Assembly: GCA_021234155.1 (NCBI GenBank)
Contig: JAJEKV010000027.1
Coordinates: 16,462,891-16,526,890 of the forward strand
Source: Isoetes taiwanensis
Lineage: Eukaryota > Streptophyta > Lycopodiopsida > Isoetales > Isoetaceae
Length of the DNA stretch: 64,000 bases
Reading direction: 5' to 3'
Shown: in pieces, positions 11,861 to 24,634 of the stretch
Position numbering within the stretch: the stretch's first letter is position 1
Layout of the letters: each line of letters begins with the position of its first letter
The notes under the pieces: model-generated
The model's input: only the letters and a program-made list of their open reading frames with translations
Databases searched by the model: none
What the model was told of the DNA's origin: nothing
Translations under genes and position numbers: made by a program

Positions 11861-12440
11861 GGATATGTTATATTAAGGTGAAGGGTCTATCTTGTGCCAC
11901 CACAATATAGATAAAAACATAAGTAATAAAACAAATAGATCTAAGTTGGTAACTTAATAAAAAAAAAAAGACACACGCAGATAATAATACACATTGGCGC
12001 CATTCCCGCAAATACGCCCACCTCTTTTCTCTTTGTTTATGCAGATCGAATATTGCAGCTCCGATCCATCTAAGTGAAAAGTCGCTTTTAATCATCTAAG
12101 TTCGCCGAAAAGATAAAAAATTTGAGTTTGATTTCTACATTTTCTATCACAAAATGTCCGGAGGTGGAGGCAAACCGGACTTTCAACATCCCTGCTCAAG
12201 AGCTTCCCTCGAAGTTAGATTAATGCATAAATGACAGCCCTCCAATCGGGTAACAATCCTTCTTTTGTATAATAATTATAATTATAATAATAACTTATAA
12301 TTATAACTTAATAAAAAAAAAGGGCACGCCGCTTAACACAAAGATGTCGTTATAGACGCTTCATTAACGACTATAACAGACGCCGTCGTTCATCGACGCC
12401 ACGACGCCGCTCAACGACGCCCGTAACTTTTATCGAAAAA
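11565..12440. repeat. Recurring poly-A/ACACGCCG junctions and GACGTCGTT motif clusters
   Basis: A junction of the form AACTTAA, poly-A, then GGACACGC or GACACACGC occurs near 10950, 11560, 11675, 11955 and 12305. At 12340-12425 it leads into a dense GTCGTTATAGACGC / AACGACG cluster of the second CACTA family type. The rest is AT-rich with no ORF worth naming. It may be several decayed termini of related non-autonomous elements. Confidence 0.5.
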
Positions 12441-12449
12441 CAGAGCCGC

Positions 12450-12910
12450 TTTTTCCTCCCGCCTAGTTTTTTGGTTCTAAGCGGCCGGAGGAGCCGTTTT
12501 TCGTGGGCGTATTTTTGGCGCTGGATCATCCTTATGGTCCTTTCCAAGCTTCAAGCAAGCATCCAAAGGTATTTCAATGGATCAATCAACTCTATTTTTG
12601 AATTAGGCTTGTTGTTTGATAGATTTAGGGCTTCTTGTTTTTTCTTGTTTGTTTTCAATCCATCCCATTTCTATCCTCCTCTTCTTTCCATCCTTGTTTT
12701 TCTTCAATCCATTTCGCCTCTTATTAGTATGAATCGAATCCTCCTCCTTCTTCTTCCAATGATCTTCCAATCATTGGTTTCTTCCTTCTAATCTTCCGTT
12801 CTTCCAATCTTCTATTCATTTTCTTCTTCTTCTTCTTCACCACTTTCTCATTCTATTCAATCTTTCTTTCCTATCTCTTCTTCTTCTTCTTCTTCTTCTT
12901 CTTCTTCTTC
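12450..12910 (+). other. Pyrimidine-rich flank and (TTC)n at the left edge of the large array
   Basis: A T/C-rich stretch with a weak ORF (12471-12791, 106 codons, hydrophobic, probably chance) runs into TTC tracts at about 12822-12836 and 12877-12910. The second tract passes directly into GATACATCTTCACCAAG, the sequence that starts every unit of the array. Inside the array this start is preceded by only a short TTTCTTCTT, so the tract marks the array edge. Confidence 0.5.
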
Positions 12911-15900
12911 GATACATCTTCACCAAGACTACTAACAGATTATAGTAAAAACATTTTACTAAACCGTATTCGTTCAAGGCAAAGATTACCCAACACATAT
13001 CCATCCTGGCGTTACCCAGGCCACAACTGGAAGGCACATTACCTCAAACACGTATATTAGTTATGAAGGTAGAACAATAAAGTAGCAAAGCATTATTTTA
13101 GAAGATCTATGCATTAATCTGTAGATTATAACAATGTATGATCAAAGTAGAGATATAAAATGTAGACATAAAATATTACTGTAGATTATTCCAATGTATG
13201 GTCCAAATAAAAACATAAAAGTACATCAGAATTATCCCATCTATGTGTCAAGTAAAAAAATAAAGGTACAAAGTAAGTGTAGCTTTTGTTACGCTGATAC
13301 CAGCTGTATGATCAAAATAAAGACATAAAGTATTACTTGTAAATTATTCCCATCTATGTGTCAAGTTAAAAAAAAGATACAAAGTAAGTGTAGCTTTAGT
13401 TACGCTTCGAAGAATTCCATCTCCAAGTTAACGCCAACTCTATAAAACAAATAAGAGACAATTGGAGGAGAGAACCCGCATCAAGCGAGCCAATCAATAC
13501 ACAATTAGCATGATAATGTTAAATGTGTAAGGGCCAAAGGTACATTGGGTCTCTCGGTTTATCGCCGATCACCAATTGTATCCTTTTGCCTCGAGGTAGA
13601 CATTAACAAGAAAGAAAAATGAATAACAAATATTTTTAGCATTTAAACATCTCAATTAATCTCTAGTTTTTGCAAATTAAACTTGTCCATTATAAGCATT
13701 TAAAGTATTCCAAAGTTTTTATCATAAAATGTAAGATTGTCACATTTGGAATAAACGTGCTCAACATTTTAAACTATTCTCAAATTGAACTAATTTTTCA
13801 AGAATCATAGAACCAATTTCTTACCCGTAAATCTAGTATGAAACAATGAATCAAAGTCTTAGCATCATAAAAGATATCATAATCAATTTAAGATATAGTC
13901 AATAGAATGACCATTTTAGATCAGAAAATAGATGTGCTTTTATCTTAAAAGTAGAACAAATAATTTTTCATCATAAAACATTATCAAAATTTTATCTTGA
14001 AAAATATATTGATTAGTGCCAATGTGCATGTAGGAAATCTTTAATTTAGCCCAATGTCACACACTCGCACTCCATATATTCCAGTTTGTGGAATGCTTCA
14101 AATGCATTTTGTATCTTATGCAAGTAATGAAGCACCTTCAATGTGTTGATCAACACTAGCAAGTATACTATTTTCCATGAATCGGTGTATTTTTTCTATC
14201 TCTTATGCCTTTAAAAATCAAATATGGAAGCACAAAAATAATACCTCTATAAGAAAGGACATATATGTATCCTAGCATGGAGCATAGAACTAATTGATTG
14301 CTATATTTTGTCTCACTGGAATAGAATCTTAAAACCATAATAACTTGTATCTCGTGATGAGCTTGAAGGAACAAACATGGGAGATGCAACCAACATCTTT
14401 GCCTACTCATCAATCTTGAGAACCAAAGCATTTGCTTATAAGATTTTTAGAAAGATATTGAATCAGATTTCAAGATCGGTTCGGGCTTAGAGAAAATCAA
14501 TATTGCCACATTCATCAAATTCTAATTTTTTAACAACTAAGAAAAATATCACTAAGATCACATACTTTCGTTTTTAAGGCAAGAAGAACATACCTAGAAT
14601 ATCCATCCGGCCCGCATGGGAACCAACATGTCTTGGAAACAAGAAAATGCATGTATGCTCCACATAGCGGTCATATTTCTAGATCCACAAAATAATGAGC
14701 AAAGCTTTTGAGACCAAGTCATTTGGATACAAATACTTAAAATAAAATTTTGATGGAAATTAGTAAAAGGAGAATTGGCCATGTTATAGCTTACGGGAGG
14801 CAATATTAGGCTTTGAGCAAAGCCCAAACTAGCAAATCATAAATAGGAGACACCATTGCAAAAACATGATATAAAAAGCAAATCATCAGGGATGAACCTA
14901 TTCTTTACAATTGAAATCTGTTTATTTAGAACATATCCTTTCATTTATGTACATACAAACGTAACAAGGCTTGGTAATTTATTTACTATGAAAGAACATA
15001 GGTTTTGAAACCATGAAACTTATCTTTACCTTAAAATGGAGGCCATGTTCCATGAGATCATGCAAAATCACAATTGCTAAAACCACATGTCATATGTTCA
15101 CCATTATTAATTTTTGTGCCAATTTAAACACCAAGTAAAGATGCCAAAATACCACCTTTATTGGTATGTTTGTAGCCATCACATGCATCACACATTTGCC
15201 CCTCATACCAAGTATAAGTGCAAGTACAATTTTGAAAAAATTCTTTGAAACATCTATATTCAGTCCTTAGATATTTGAGTTATTCAACATAAAAGTTAAA
15301 ACCATTAACAACAATATGCACATGTCTAACCTTCAAGTTATCCATATTCATGCATAAATCTTTGTCCGATATAGCCTAAGCTTGTATATAGGAAAATCCT
15401 ATTAAAATATTTGGTCTTTTCTTATGCATAATATTTTTATAGTAAAATCCTATTAAACCATGTGTTATAAAATAGGAACAAGCATGCCTTACATTATTTG
15501 GTCAAGCCCAAAATATATCCAATGCAATTTTAGCAAGATAGTAGGCAGAATGGTTACATCCCCCATCAACCCAAAGGCAATATGCCATTAAGGAAAGGTT
15601 AAATCCCCCTACCATTTTCCATTAATAAGGCAATATTCCATTTCAAGGAATATTCTCAGAAATTTTGTCTATTATGATGGTTTGCCTAGGTACCAAGCTT
15701 CTTTGCCTATCGTAAAGTCCCAAGCTATATTCCATCACTGAAATTTATACCAAGATTTCAAAAAGAGAATATTCTTTTCTTCTTCTTCTTCTTCTTCTTC
15801 TTCTTCTTCTTCTCCCACAATCCCTCCCCTCGGGATGTAGGATACCTCTTTTTATAAGGAGAGTAGGACCCCCCAAAAAAGAGGGGTCCTACTTCCTTAA

Positions 15901-16401
15901 TCAGCATAAAATAGATTCATAGAATCTTTAAATCATTAACAAGTTATTTTATCATCTGTATTTAAGTAGTATAAGGTGCAGTTGCCCAAATACCATATCC
16001 GCTGTAGCAGATAAATCGAGAACTAGCACAGTGGACTAGTTCAAGACCTGACAAATTATCAGGATTTTATAATTGTGAGGCACACTGGGCATAGTGGGCC
16101 CTTAAGTGCCATAAACAACCCATTATAGTATTAAGTATAACACGTTATCATAACCTAAAGTCTTATAAAAGAGCATTAATATACAAACTGACCTTGTTTG
16201 TATAAGAGATTCGTTTGCCAGATCACTCCATTAGGGTATCAAAAAAGATTCGTATGCTAGATAACTCCATAAAGATATCAGAAGAAGAGATAACTTCGTA
16301 AACATATCAAAAAGTAGAGCTATCTAAAACTTACATAGGTAACGCCAACCAATTGTGCATGCCAGATATCTCCAGCAAATGGAAATCCCGATTTCTTCTT
16401 C
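12911..16401. repeat. Array unit 1 (about 3.49 kb, long form)
   Basis: Contains the AGATCTATGCATTAATCTG block and the AAGTGTAGCTTT block but lacks the AGAAGCCTTGGTACC block found in units 3-6. The (TTC)n tract is at about 15776-15813 and the hairpin at 15856-15898. Confidence 0.85.
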
Positions 16402-19400
16402 GATACATCTTCACCAAGACTACTAACAGATTATAGTAAAAACATTTTACTAAACCGTATTCGTTCAAGGCAAAGATTACCCAACACATATCCATCCTCA
16501 AGCGTTTACCAAAGCCACAAACTGGAAGGCACATTACCTCAAACACGTATATTAGTTATGAAAGTAGAACAATAAAGTAGCAAAGCATTATTTTAGAAGA
16601 TCTATGCATTAATCTGTAGATTATAACAATGTATGATCAAAGTAGAGATATAAAATGTAGACGTAAAATATTACTGTAGATTATTCCAATGTATGATCCA
16701 AATAAAAACATAAAGTATTACTGTAAATTATTCCCATCTATGTGTCAAGTAAAAAAATAAAGGTACAAAGTAAGTGTAGCTTTTGTTACGCTGTATGATC
16801 AAAATAAAGACATAAAGTATTACTTGTAAATTATTCCCATCTATGTGTCAAGTTAAAAAAATAGAGGTACAAAGTAAGTGTAGCTTTAGTTACGCTCTTT
16901 AATTCCATCTCCCAAGTTAACGCCAACTCTAACAAACAAATAAGAGACAATTGGAGGAGAGAACCCGCATGCCTACCAATCATGCACACAATTAGCATGA
17001 TAATGGTAACGATGCAGGGCCAAAGGTACATTGGGTCTCTCGGTTTATCAACGATCACCAATTGTATCCTTTTGCCCCCGAAAGTAGACATTAACTAGAA
17101 AGGAAAAATGGAATAAATATTTTTAGCATTATAAACATCTCAAACATCTCTAGTTTTTCCAAATTTAAGATTGTCCATTTAAAGCGATCATAAAGTTTTT
17201 ATCATATGTGTGTATAAGATGAAAGCATTTGGAATACTATGCTCAACATTTTTAAACTTCTCAAATTTTTCAAGGTTGAATCATAAGAGAACCATTTCTT
17301 GGCCCCAAATCTAACCTGGTTACCATGAAACAATGAATCAAAGTCTTAGCATCATAAAATCTAAGCGGGGATCTTAAGAACCATCAATAGAATAACCATT
17401 TTAGCTTGTAGAAAATATATGTGCTTTTATCTTAAAAGCAGAACAAATAATTTTCAAATCCTAAAACATTAAGTGGTGAAATTTTATCTTGAAAGGATTT
17501 TCTTTTAAGCATTAGCCCAATGTCACACACAATTGGTAATTTATTGATATGGAACAACCCTCCATATTTTGCCAGTTTGTAATGCTTCAATGGATGTTGC
17601 CTAATAGTTTTTCTCCATGAAGCATCTTGTATTTTGATCTAACACTTATGCCTTTTAATCGGTCTTATTTTATCAAACAAAAATAACACCCTATAGATCC
17701 TAGCATGGAGCCAACTGTTCATGTATGAGACACCATAGATCCTAGCATGGAGCCAACTGTTCATGTATGCTATCATTGTCTCACTGGCTTATATCTAAAA
17801 CCATAACAGTCTGTACTCGTTGAGCTTGAGGAACAAAGCATACTGGAGACCGGAACCAACAAAAGCCTTTTATGGCAAAGGGCTCATTCAAAACAATATA
17901 TAAGATTTATGCAAGTCCTTCTTGAATGAGAAGTCAAGATCGGTAACAAGGAAAATCAATATTTGCACTTACATCGATTGCCGTAGAGCTCCCATAAGCA
18001 TCTAGAAACTGTATTTCTGATAGTCTGATACTTTCTTTGTGCAAGAAGAACCTGTAGTAGAATATCCATCCGGCTCCGCCATGCCTGTGTAAAAGCGGGA
18101 AACAAGAAATGCGCCTTTTGAGACCCATGATTTCTAGTCCACAAATATGGCAAATAAAATTTCCATGGAATAAAATTCCCTTAATATGAATCGGATAGGG
18201 AAATTAGTAAAGGAGAGGCTATATGCATGTCCTTACGGGAGCAACATCTGGCTTTGAGCAAAGCCCCAAGTAAATATAAATACTAGACATACATGGAAAT
18301 AGCTCCAAAAAGCAAATCGGCCATCTAGAACCTATTCTTTACAATTGAAATGCCATTTAGAACATATCCTTTCAATTTACATACAAACGTACAAGGCTTG
18401 GTAATTTATGTACTATGAAAGAACATAGGTTATCACAACCATAGGCAACAAAAACCATACCTTAAAGTGGAGGCCATGTTCCATGAGATCATGCAAAAGC
18501 ACAATTGGTTTTAACACCACAAAGATGCCATGTCCTTTATTAATTAATTATGTCCTAATATAACCAAGCTTTTTTGCCATAAATACCACCCTACAAACGA
18601 TGTTAAGTGCAAAGTGCATTTTGAAACATTTGCTTATCTCAAATAGTCCCAAGCTTTAAAAATCTGCTTTTGAGAAAATAGCTTAAACCATGTAATTCAA
18701 CAATTAGATATCCTTTTGGGTTATCCACATACAACCATAGTATCTTTGTCACATTTCTATGCCTAAGTTTGCATTTCATGCCAAATTAAACGATATCTTG
18801 GTCACCACTTATGCATAAGTCATTTTAAATAGCAAAATCCTATTAAACCATAATGTTATAAAAAATTACATGCAAGGATGCCCACATTAGAATATGGGAC
18901 ATGTCGGAATCTAGTCATATCTTACAATTATTTGCAAAATCTTCAAAATATATTCTCTTCTTCATTTTTAGCAAGATTTGGCCAGAAAGGTTACATCCCC
19001 CATAAACCCAAATAAATTATCCATTGAAACCATCAGATGCCCCCATGAATTTTTTCCATGGCAATATTAGAAAAACAAGGAATATGATGGTTCCATTTTA
19101 CCAATCTTCTTTATTTTCCAAAGTCTAGCATATTCCACATTGCCTTTTATACCATTCATATGCATCTAGAAAGAAGAGAAGATTTAAAGAGAATATCCTC
19201 TTTTCTTCTTCTTCTTCTTCTTCTTCTTCTTCTTCTTCTCCCACAATCCCTCCCCGAGGGATGTAGGATACCTTTTTATATGAGAGTAGGACCCCCAAAA
19301 AAAGAGGGGTCCTACTTCCTTAATCCAGAATAAAATAGATTCATAGAATCTTTAAATCATTAACAAGTTATTTTATCATCTGTATTTAAGTAGTATAAGG

Positions 19401-19815
19401 TGCAGTTGCCCAAATACCATATCCGCTGTAGCAGATAAATCGAGAACTAGCACAGTGGACTAGTTCAAGACCTGACAAATTATCGATTTTTGAAGGTGAG
19501 GCACACTGGGCATAGTGGGCCCTTAAGTGCCATAAACAACCCATTATAGTATTAACGCAACACGCTATCATAACCTAAAGTCTTATAAAGAGCATTAATA
19601 TACAAACCGAGCCTGGTTTGTATAAGTAAGAGATTCGTTGCGGATCACTCCATTAGGTATCAAAAAGATTCATATGCTAGATAACTCCATAAAGATATCG
19701 TAAGAAGAGATAACTTCGTAAACATATCAAAAGTAGAGCTATCAAAACTTACATAGGTAACGCCAACCAATTGTGCATGCCGATATCTCCGGAAAATGGA
19801 ACCCGATTTCTTCTT
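16402..19815. repeat. Array unit 2 (about 3.41 kb, long form)
   Basis: Same block order as unit 1 but more diverged in the middle (17100-18900). An internal 40-base phrase with ATAGATCCTAGCATGGAGCC is duplicated near 17695 and 17735. The (TTC)n tract is at about 19203-19239 and the hairpin at 19282-19321. Confidence 0.85.
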
Positions 19816-22203
19816 GATACATCTTCACCAAGACTACTAACATTATAGTAAAGACAATTTACTAAACCGTATTCGCTCAAGGCAAAGATTACCCAACACA
19901 TATCCATCCCTGCTACTCTCCAAACCCACAACCCGGAAGGCACATTACCTCAAACACATTATATTAGTATGAAAGTAGAACAATAAAGTAGCAAAGCATT
20001 ATTTTAGAAGCCTTGGTACCATAATAGCATACTTTGCATCCTCAGTGGAAACCTCCAAACATTAGGGATGCATTTTTAGATCTTTGCCTACTCATCAATC
20101 TTGAGAACCAAAGCATTTTAGCGCAATGGCTGCTTTAGAAGATATTGAGTCAATTTCTTGTTAGAAGCTGTGGGGCTTAGAGGCTGTTACTTAATGCCAC
20201 ATTCATCAAATCTAATTTTTAACAACTAAGAAAATATCCACTAAGATCACATCAACTTGTTTTTAAAGGCATCAATCGATACATACCTAGTGGATTGTTC
20301 TTACGGCATGGGAACCAACATGTCTTGCAATGACAATTTACGTGTATGCTCCACATATTAGGTCACTTAGCTCTTCTAGATAATACGACATCAAATGGCG
20401 AGCAAAGCTTTTGAGACCTAGTCGGCCCGGAGCACAAAGCTTGCAAATAAAAATTACCGATGGAATACTCCCTCATATGTATCGGATCTGTTATACCCGG
20501 CCGGAAGGCTATATTAGGGATCCCTACAGCCATCAACGAATCATTTATAGGGAAGCACCATTGCAAAAACATGATATAATCGTAGAGCATCATCGGATGA
20601 ATAAGCATTGCATAAATCGTTTATATACAACAAATCAGGAACTATTTATGTTTTGGATCACGGAATTAGCTTCTGGCCGGTCTCTTTTTACGTAAGGTTT
20701 TTAATCTCGCTTTTGAAGCCACATGAAACTTATCTTTGTGCAAAGAACAAATGGAATCACGGCATCGTCTGCGGTTACGATCCAGTGCTAAAAGAAACAG
20801 AATCATATATAAGAAGGCCATTAAGTAAAGCCTCCGCACTATTAAGGTTTTAAACACCAAGTAAAGATGCCATCCCGTCCTTTATTATTTGCTATGTCCT
20901 TGTATCCTGACTTTTGCCATATCGCTAACGGCCTAGCGATGTTAAGTGCAAAGTGCGATTTTGAAAGGAGCTTCTTTTGCTTATCTCAAAAGTAGTCCCG
21001 AATACTTTAAAAGAGCTTTTGCCTTTTCATAAAAGTTAAACCATGTAACAACAATATATAATTCTCCTTTGCTTTCACGTGTATCCATATACAACCATGG
21101 TTATCTTTGTCCTTTTACATTTATGCCTAAGCTTTTATATAGAGAAAATCTATTAAACCATATCTTGGTCTTTTTCTTATGCATAATCTTTTTTATAGTA
21201 AATCCTATTAAACCATGTGTTATAAAATATTACATGCAAGCATGCCCACATTACGTTTTGGGACATGTAGAGATCACACAGTCTCTTTCCACGATGATTT
21301 ACCAAAAATCAAAAGTATTCTCTTCTTCATTATGAGGAAATTTGGCCCCTAAGGTAACCATAAATCCCCTACCATAAATTATCCATTAATAAACCATGAT
21401 GCCCCATGAATGTTTCCATGGCAATAGTCTTAAACATGACATTATGATGGTTCCAAGGTACCAAGCTTCTTTTGTTGTTTTCCAAAGTCCCTGACTATAT
21501 TCCCGCTCGAAACGCAGCGCTGCCATTCTATCATCTCGAAGAAGAAGACCCGGGAAGAGAATATCATAACTAGCAGCTGCTTCTTCTTCTTCTTCTTCTT
21601 CTTCTCCCACAATCCCTCCCTCGGGATGTAGGATACCTCTTTTTTACACTTACAAGGAGAGTAGGACCCCCATAAAAGGGGTCTACTTCCTTATCGAATA
21701 AAATAGATTCGCAGAATCTTTAAATCATTATGAAGTTATTTTATCATGCAGCCATTTAAAAGTAGTATAAAAGGTCGCGATTGCCCAAATACCATATCGT
21801 ACATAGCGAATAAATTAGAACTAACACGATTGGACTAGTTCAAGACACGACAAATTATCGAGAGGATTTTTTGAAGGTGAGGCACTGCGGGCATAGTGGG
21901 CCCTTAAGTGCCATAAATAGCGGATTACGGTATTAACCATAACAATTGCTATCGGAACCTAAGAGTCTTATAAAGAAAGAGCATTAATAAACAAAGCTGA
22001 CTTTGGTTTTGTATAAGAGTCGTTGCGGATCACTCCATTAGGGTAACAAAAGATTCATATGCTAGATAACTCCATAAAGATATCGGAAAGAGATAGCAAG
22101 TAAAACATATCAAAAGTAGAGCTATCACAAAAACTTACATGAAATGCTTGTGATAATTGTGCATGCGGATATCTCCGACAAATGGAAATCAGATTTCTTC
22201 GCC
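19816..22203. repeat. Array unit 3 (about 2.39 kb, short form)
   Basis: ATTATTTTAGAAG is joined directly to CCTTGGTACCATAATA near 20010, skipping about 1.2 kb present in units 5 and 6. The (TTC)n tract is only about 25 bases (21581-21605). The segment around 21069-21335 is identical at protein level to the same segment of unit 4. Confidence 0.85.
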
Positions 22204-24634
22204 GATACATCTTCACCAAGACTACTAGCAGTTATAGTAAAGAAACATTTTACTAAGCGGAAGTGATACGTTCAAGGCAAAGATTACCCAACACATATCC
22301 ATCCACAGCGTTACCCGAGGCCACAATGGAAGGCACATTACCTCAAACCGCATTATATTAGTTATGAAGGTAGAACAATAAAAGTAGCAAAGCATTATTT
22401 TAGAAGCCTTGGTACCATAATAACATGCTTTGCATCCTCAAGTGGAAACCTCCAAACATTAGGGATGCATTTTTAGTCTTTGCCTACTCATCAATCTTGA
22501 GAACCAAAGCATTTTGCTTTTGCTGCTTTAGAAAGATATTGAGTCAATTTCTTGTTAGAAGCTGAGGGGCTTAGAGGCTGTTATATGCCACATTCATCAA
22601 ATCTAATTTTTAACAACCCAAGAAAATATCACTAAGATCACATCAACTTGTTTTAAAGGCATCAATCAGCCATACCTAGTGGTTGTTCTTACATGGGAAC
22701 CAACATGTCTTGCAATCAGCAATTTACGTGTATGCTCCACATATTAGGTCATAGCTCTTCTAGATAATAATGACATCAAATAAGCGAGCAAAGCTTTTGA
22801 GACCTAGTCATTTGGAGCACAAAGCTTGCAAATAAAATTTTGATGGAATGCTCTTCCCTCATATGTATCGGATCTACGTTATACCCGGCCCGAGGGCTAT
22901 ATTAGGATCCCTCGTACCATCAACGAATCATTTTATAGGGAAGCACCATTGCAAAAACATGATATAATCCGTAGAGGCATCATCGGGGATGAATCAGCGT
23001 ATAAATCGTTTATATACAACAAATCAGGAACTATTTATGTATGTTTGGATCCGCGGAATTAGCTTCTGGCGGATATCTTTTGCCGCCAAGGTTTTAATCT
23101 CGCTTTTGAAGCCATGAAACTTATCTTTGTGCAAAGAACAAATGGAATCACGGCATCGGCATCCCTGTCACTAAAAACAGGTCATATAAGGCGATTAGAA
23201 GCCAAACCTCAATTGACGGGCCAAAAGCAGAGTCATATAAAATTACAATGCCATTATTTTAGTCTAAAATACTTTTTATTCGCTTATTAAGGTTTTAAAC
23301 ACCAAGTAAAGATGCCATCCCGTCCTTTATTATTTGCTATGTCCTTGTATCCTGACTTTTGCCATATCGCTAACGGCCTAGCGATGTTAAGTGCAAAGTG
23401 CGATTTTGAAAGGAGCTTCTTTTGCTTATCTCAAAAGTAGTCCCGAATACTTTAAAAGAGCTTTTGCCTTTTCATAAAAGTTAAACCATGTAACAACAAT
23501 ATATAATTCTCCTTTGCTTTCACGTGTATCCATATACAACCATGGTTATCTTTGTCCTTTTACATTTATGCCTAAGCTTTTATATAGAGAAAATCTATTA
23601 AACCATATCTTGGTCTTTTTCTTATGCATAATCTTTTTTATAGTAAATCCTATTAAACCATGTGTTATAAAATATTACATGCAAGCATGCCCACATTACG
23701 TTTTGGGACATGTAGAGATCACACAGTCTCTTTCCACGATGATTTACCAAAAATCAAAAGTATTCTCTTCTTCATTATGAGGAAATTTGGCCCCTAAGGT
23801 AACCATAAATCCCCTACCATAAATTATCCATTAATAAACCATGATGCCCCATGAATGTTTCCATGGCAATAGTCTTAAAAAACGACATTATGATGGTTCA
23901 AGGTACCAAGCTTCTTTGTTTTTTCCAAAGTCCCAAGCTATATTCCATCGACTTGCCTTTATACCATTCCTATCATCTCAAAGAAGAAGACCCGGAAGAG
24001 AATATCCTCTTCTTCTTCTTCTTCTTCTTCTTCTTCTTCTTCTTCTCCCACAATCCCTCCCTCGGGATGTAGGATACCTCTTTTTTATAAGGAGAGTAGG
24101 ACCCCCCCCCATAAAGAGGGTCCTACTTCCTTACTCGAGGCAAAATAGATTCATAGAATCTTTAAATCATTAACAAGTTATTTTATCATCATATTTAAGT
24201 AGTATAAAAGGTCGCGGTTGCCCAAATACCATATCATTGTAGCGAGATAAATTAGAACTAACCACAGTGGACTAGTTCAAGACGACAAATTATCGGGGAT
24301 TTTTTGAAGGTGAGGCACTTGGGGCATAGTGGGCCCTTAAGTGCCATAAATAGCCCGATTACGATATTAACCATAACAATTGCTATCGGAACCTAAAGTC
24401 TTATAAAAAAGAGCATTAATAAACAAAGCTGACTTTGGTTTGTATAAAGAGTCGTTGCGAGATCACTCCATTAGGGTAACAAAAGATTCATATGCTAGAT
24501 AACTCCATAAAGATATCGGAAAGAGATAACCGTAAACATATCAAAAAAGTAGAGCTATCTAAAACTTACATGAAGTAGCTTAACCAATTGTGCATGCGGA
24601 TATCTCCGACAAATGGAAATCCGATTTCTTCTTG
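22204..24634. repeat. Array unit 4 (about 2.43 kb, short form)
   Basis: Carries the same internal deletion junction as unit 3 (near 22408). The stretch 20860-21400 of unit 3 recurs here at 23305-23845 almost unchanged. The (TTC)n tract is at about 24008-24046 and the hairpin at 24089-24132. Confidence 0.85.

Noticed and set aside
20411-20853. Plus-strand ORFs of 80-94 codons in unit 3
   Set aside because: The same segments in units 4-6 are interrupted; no conservation of frame.
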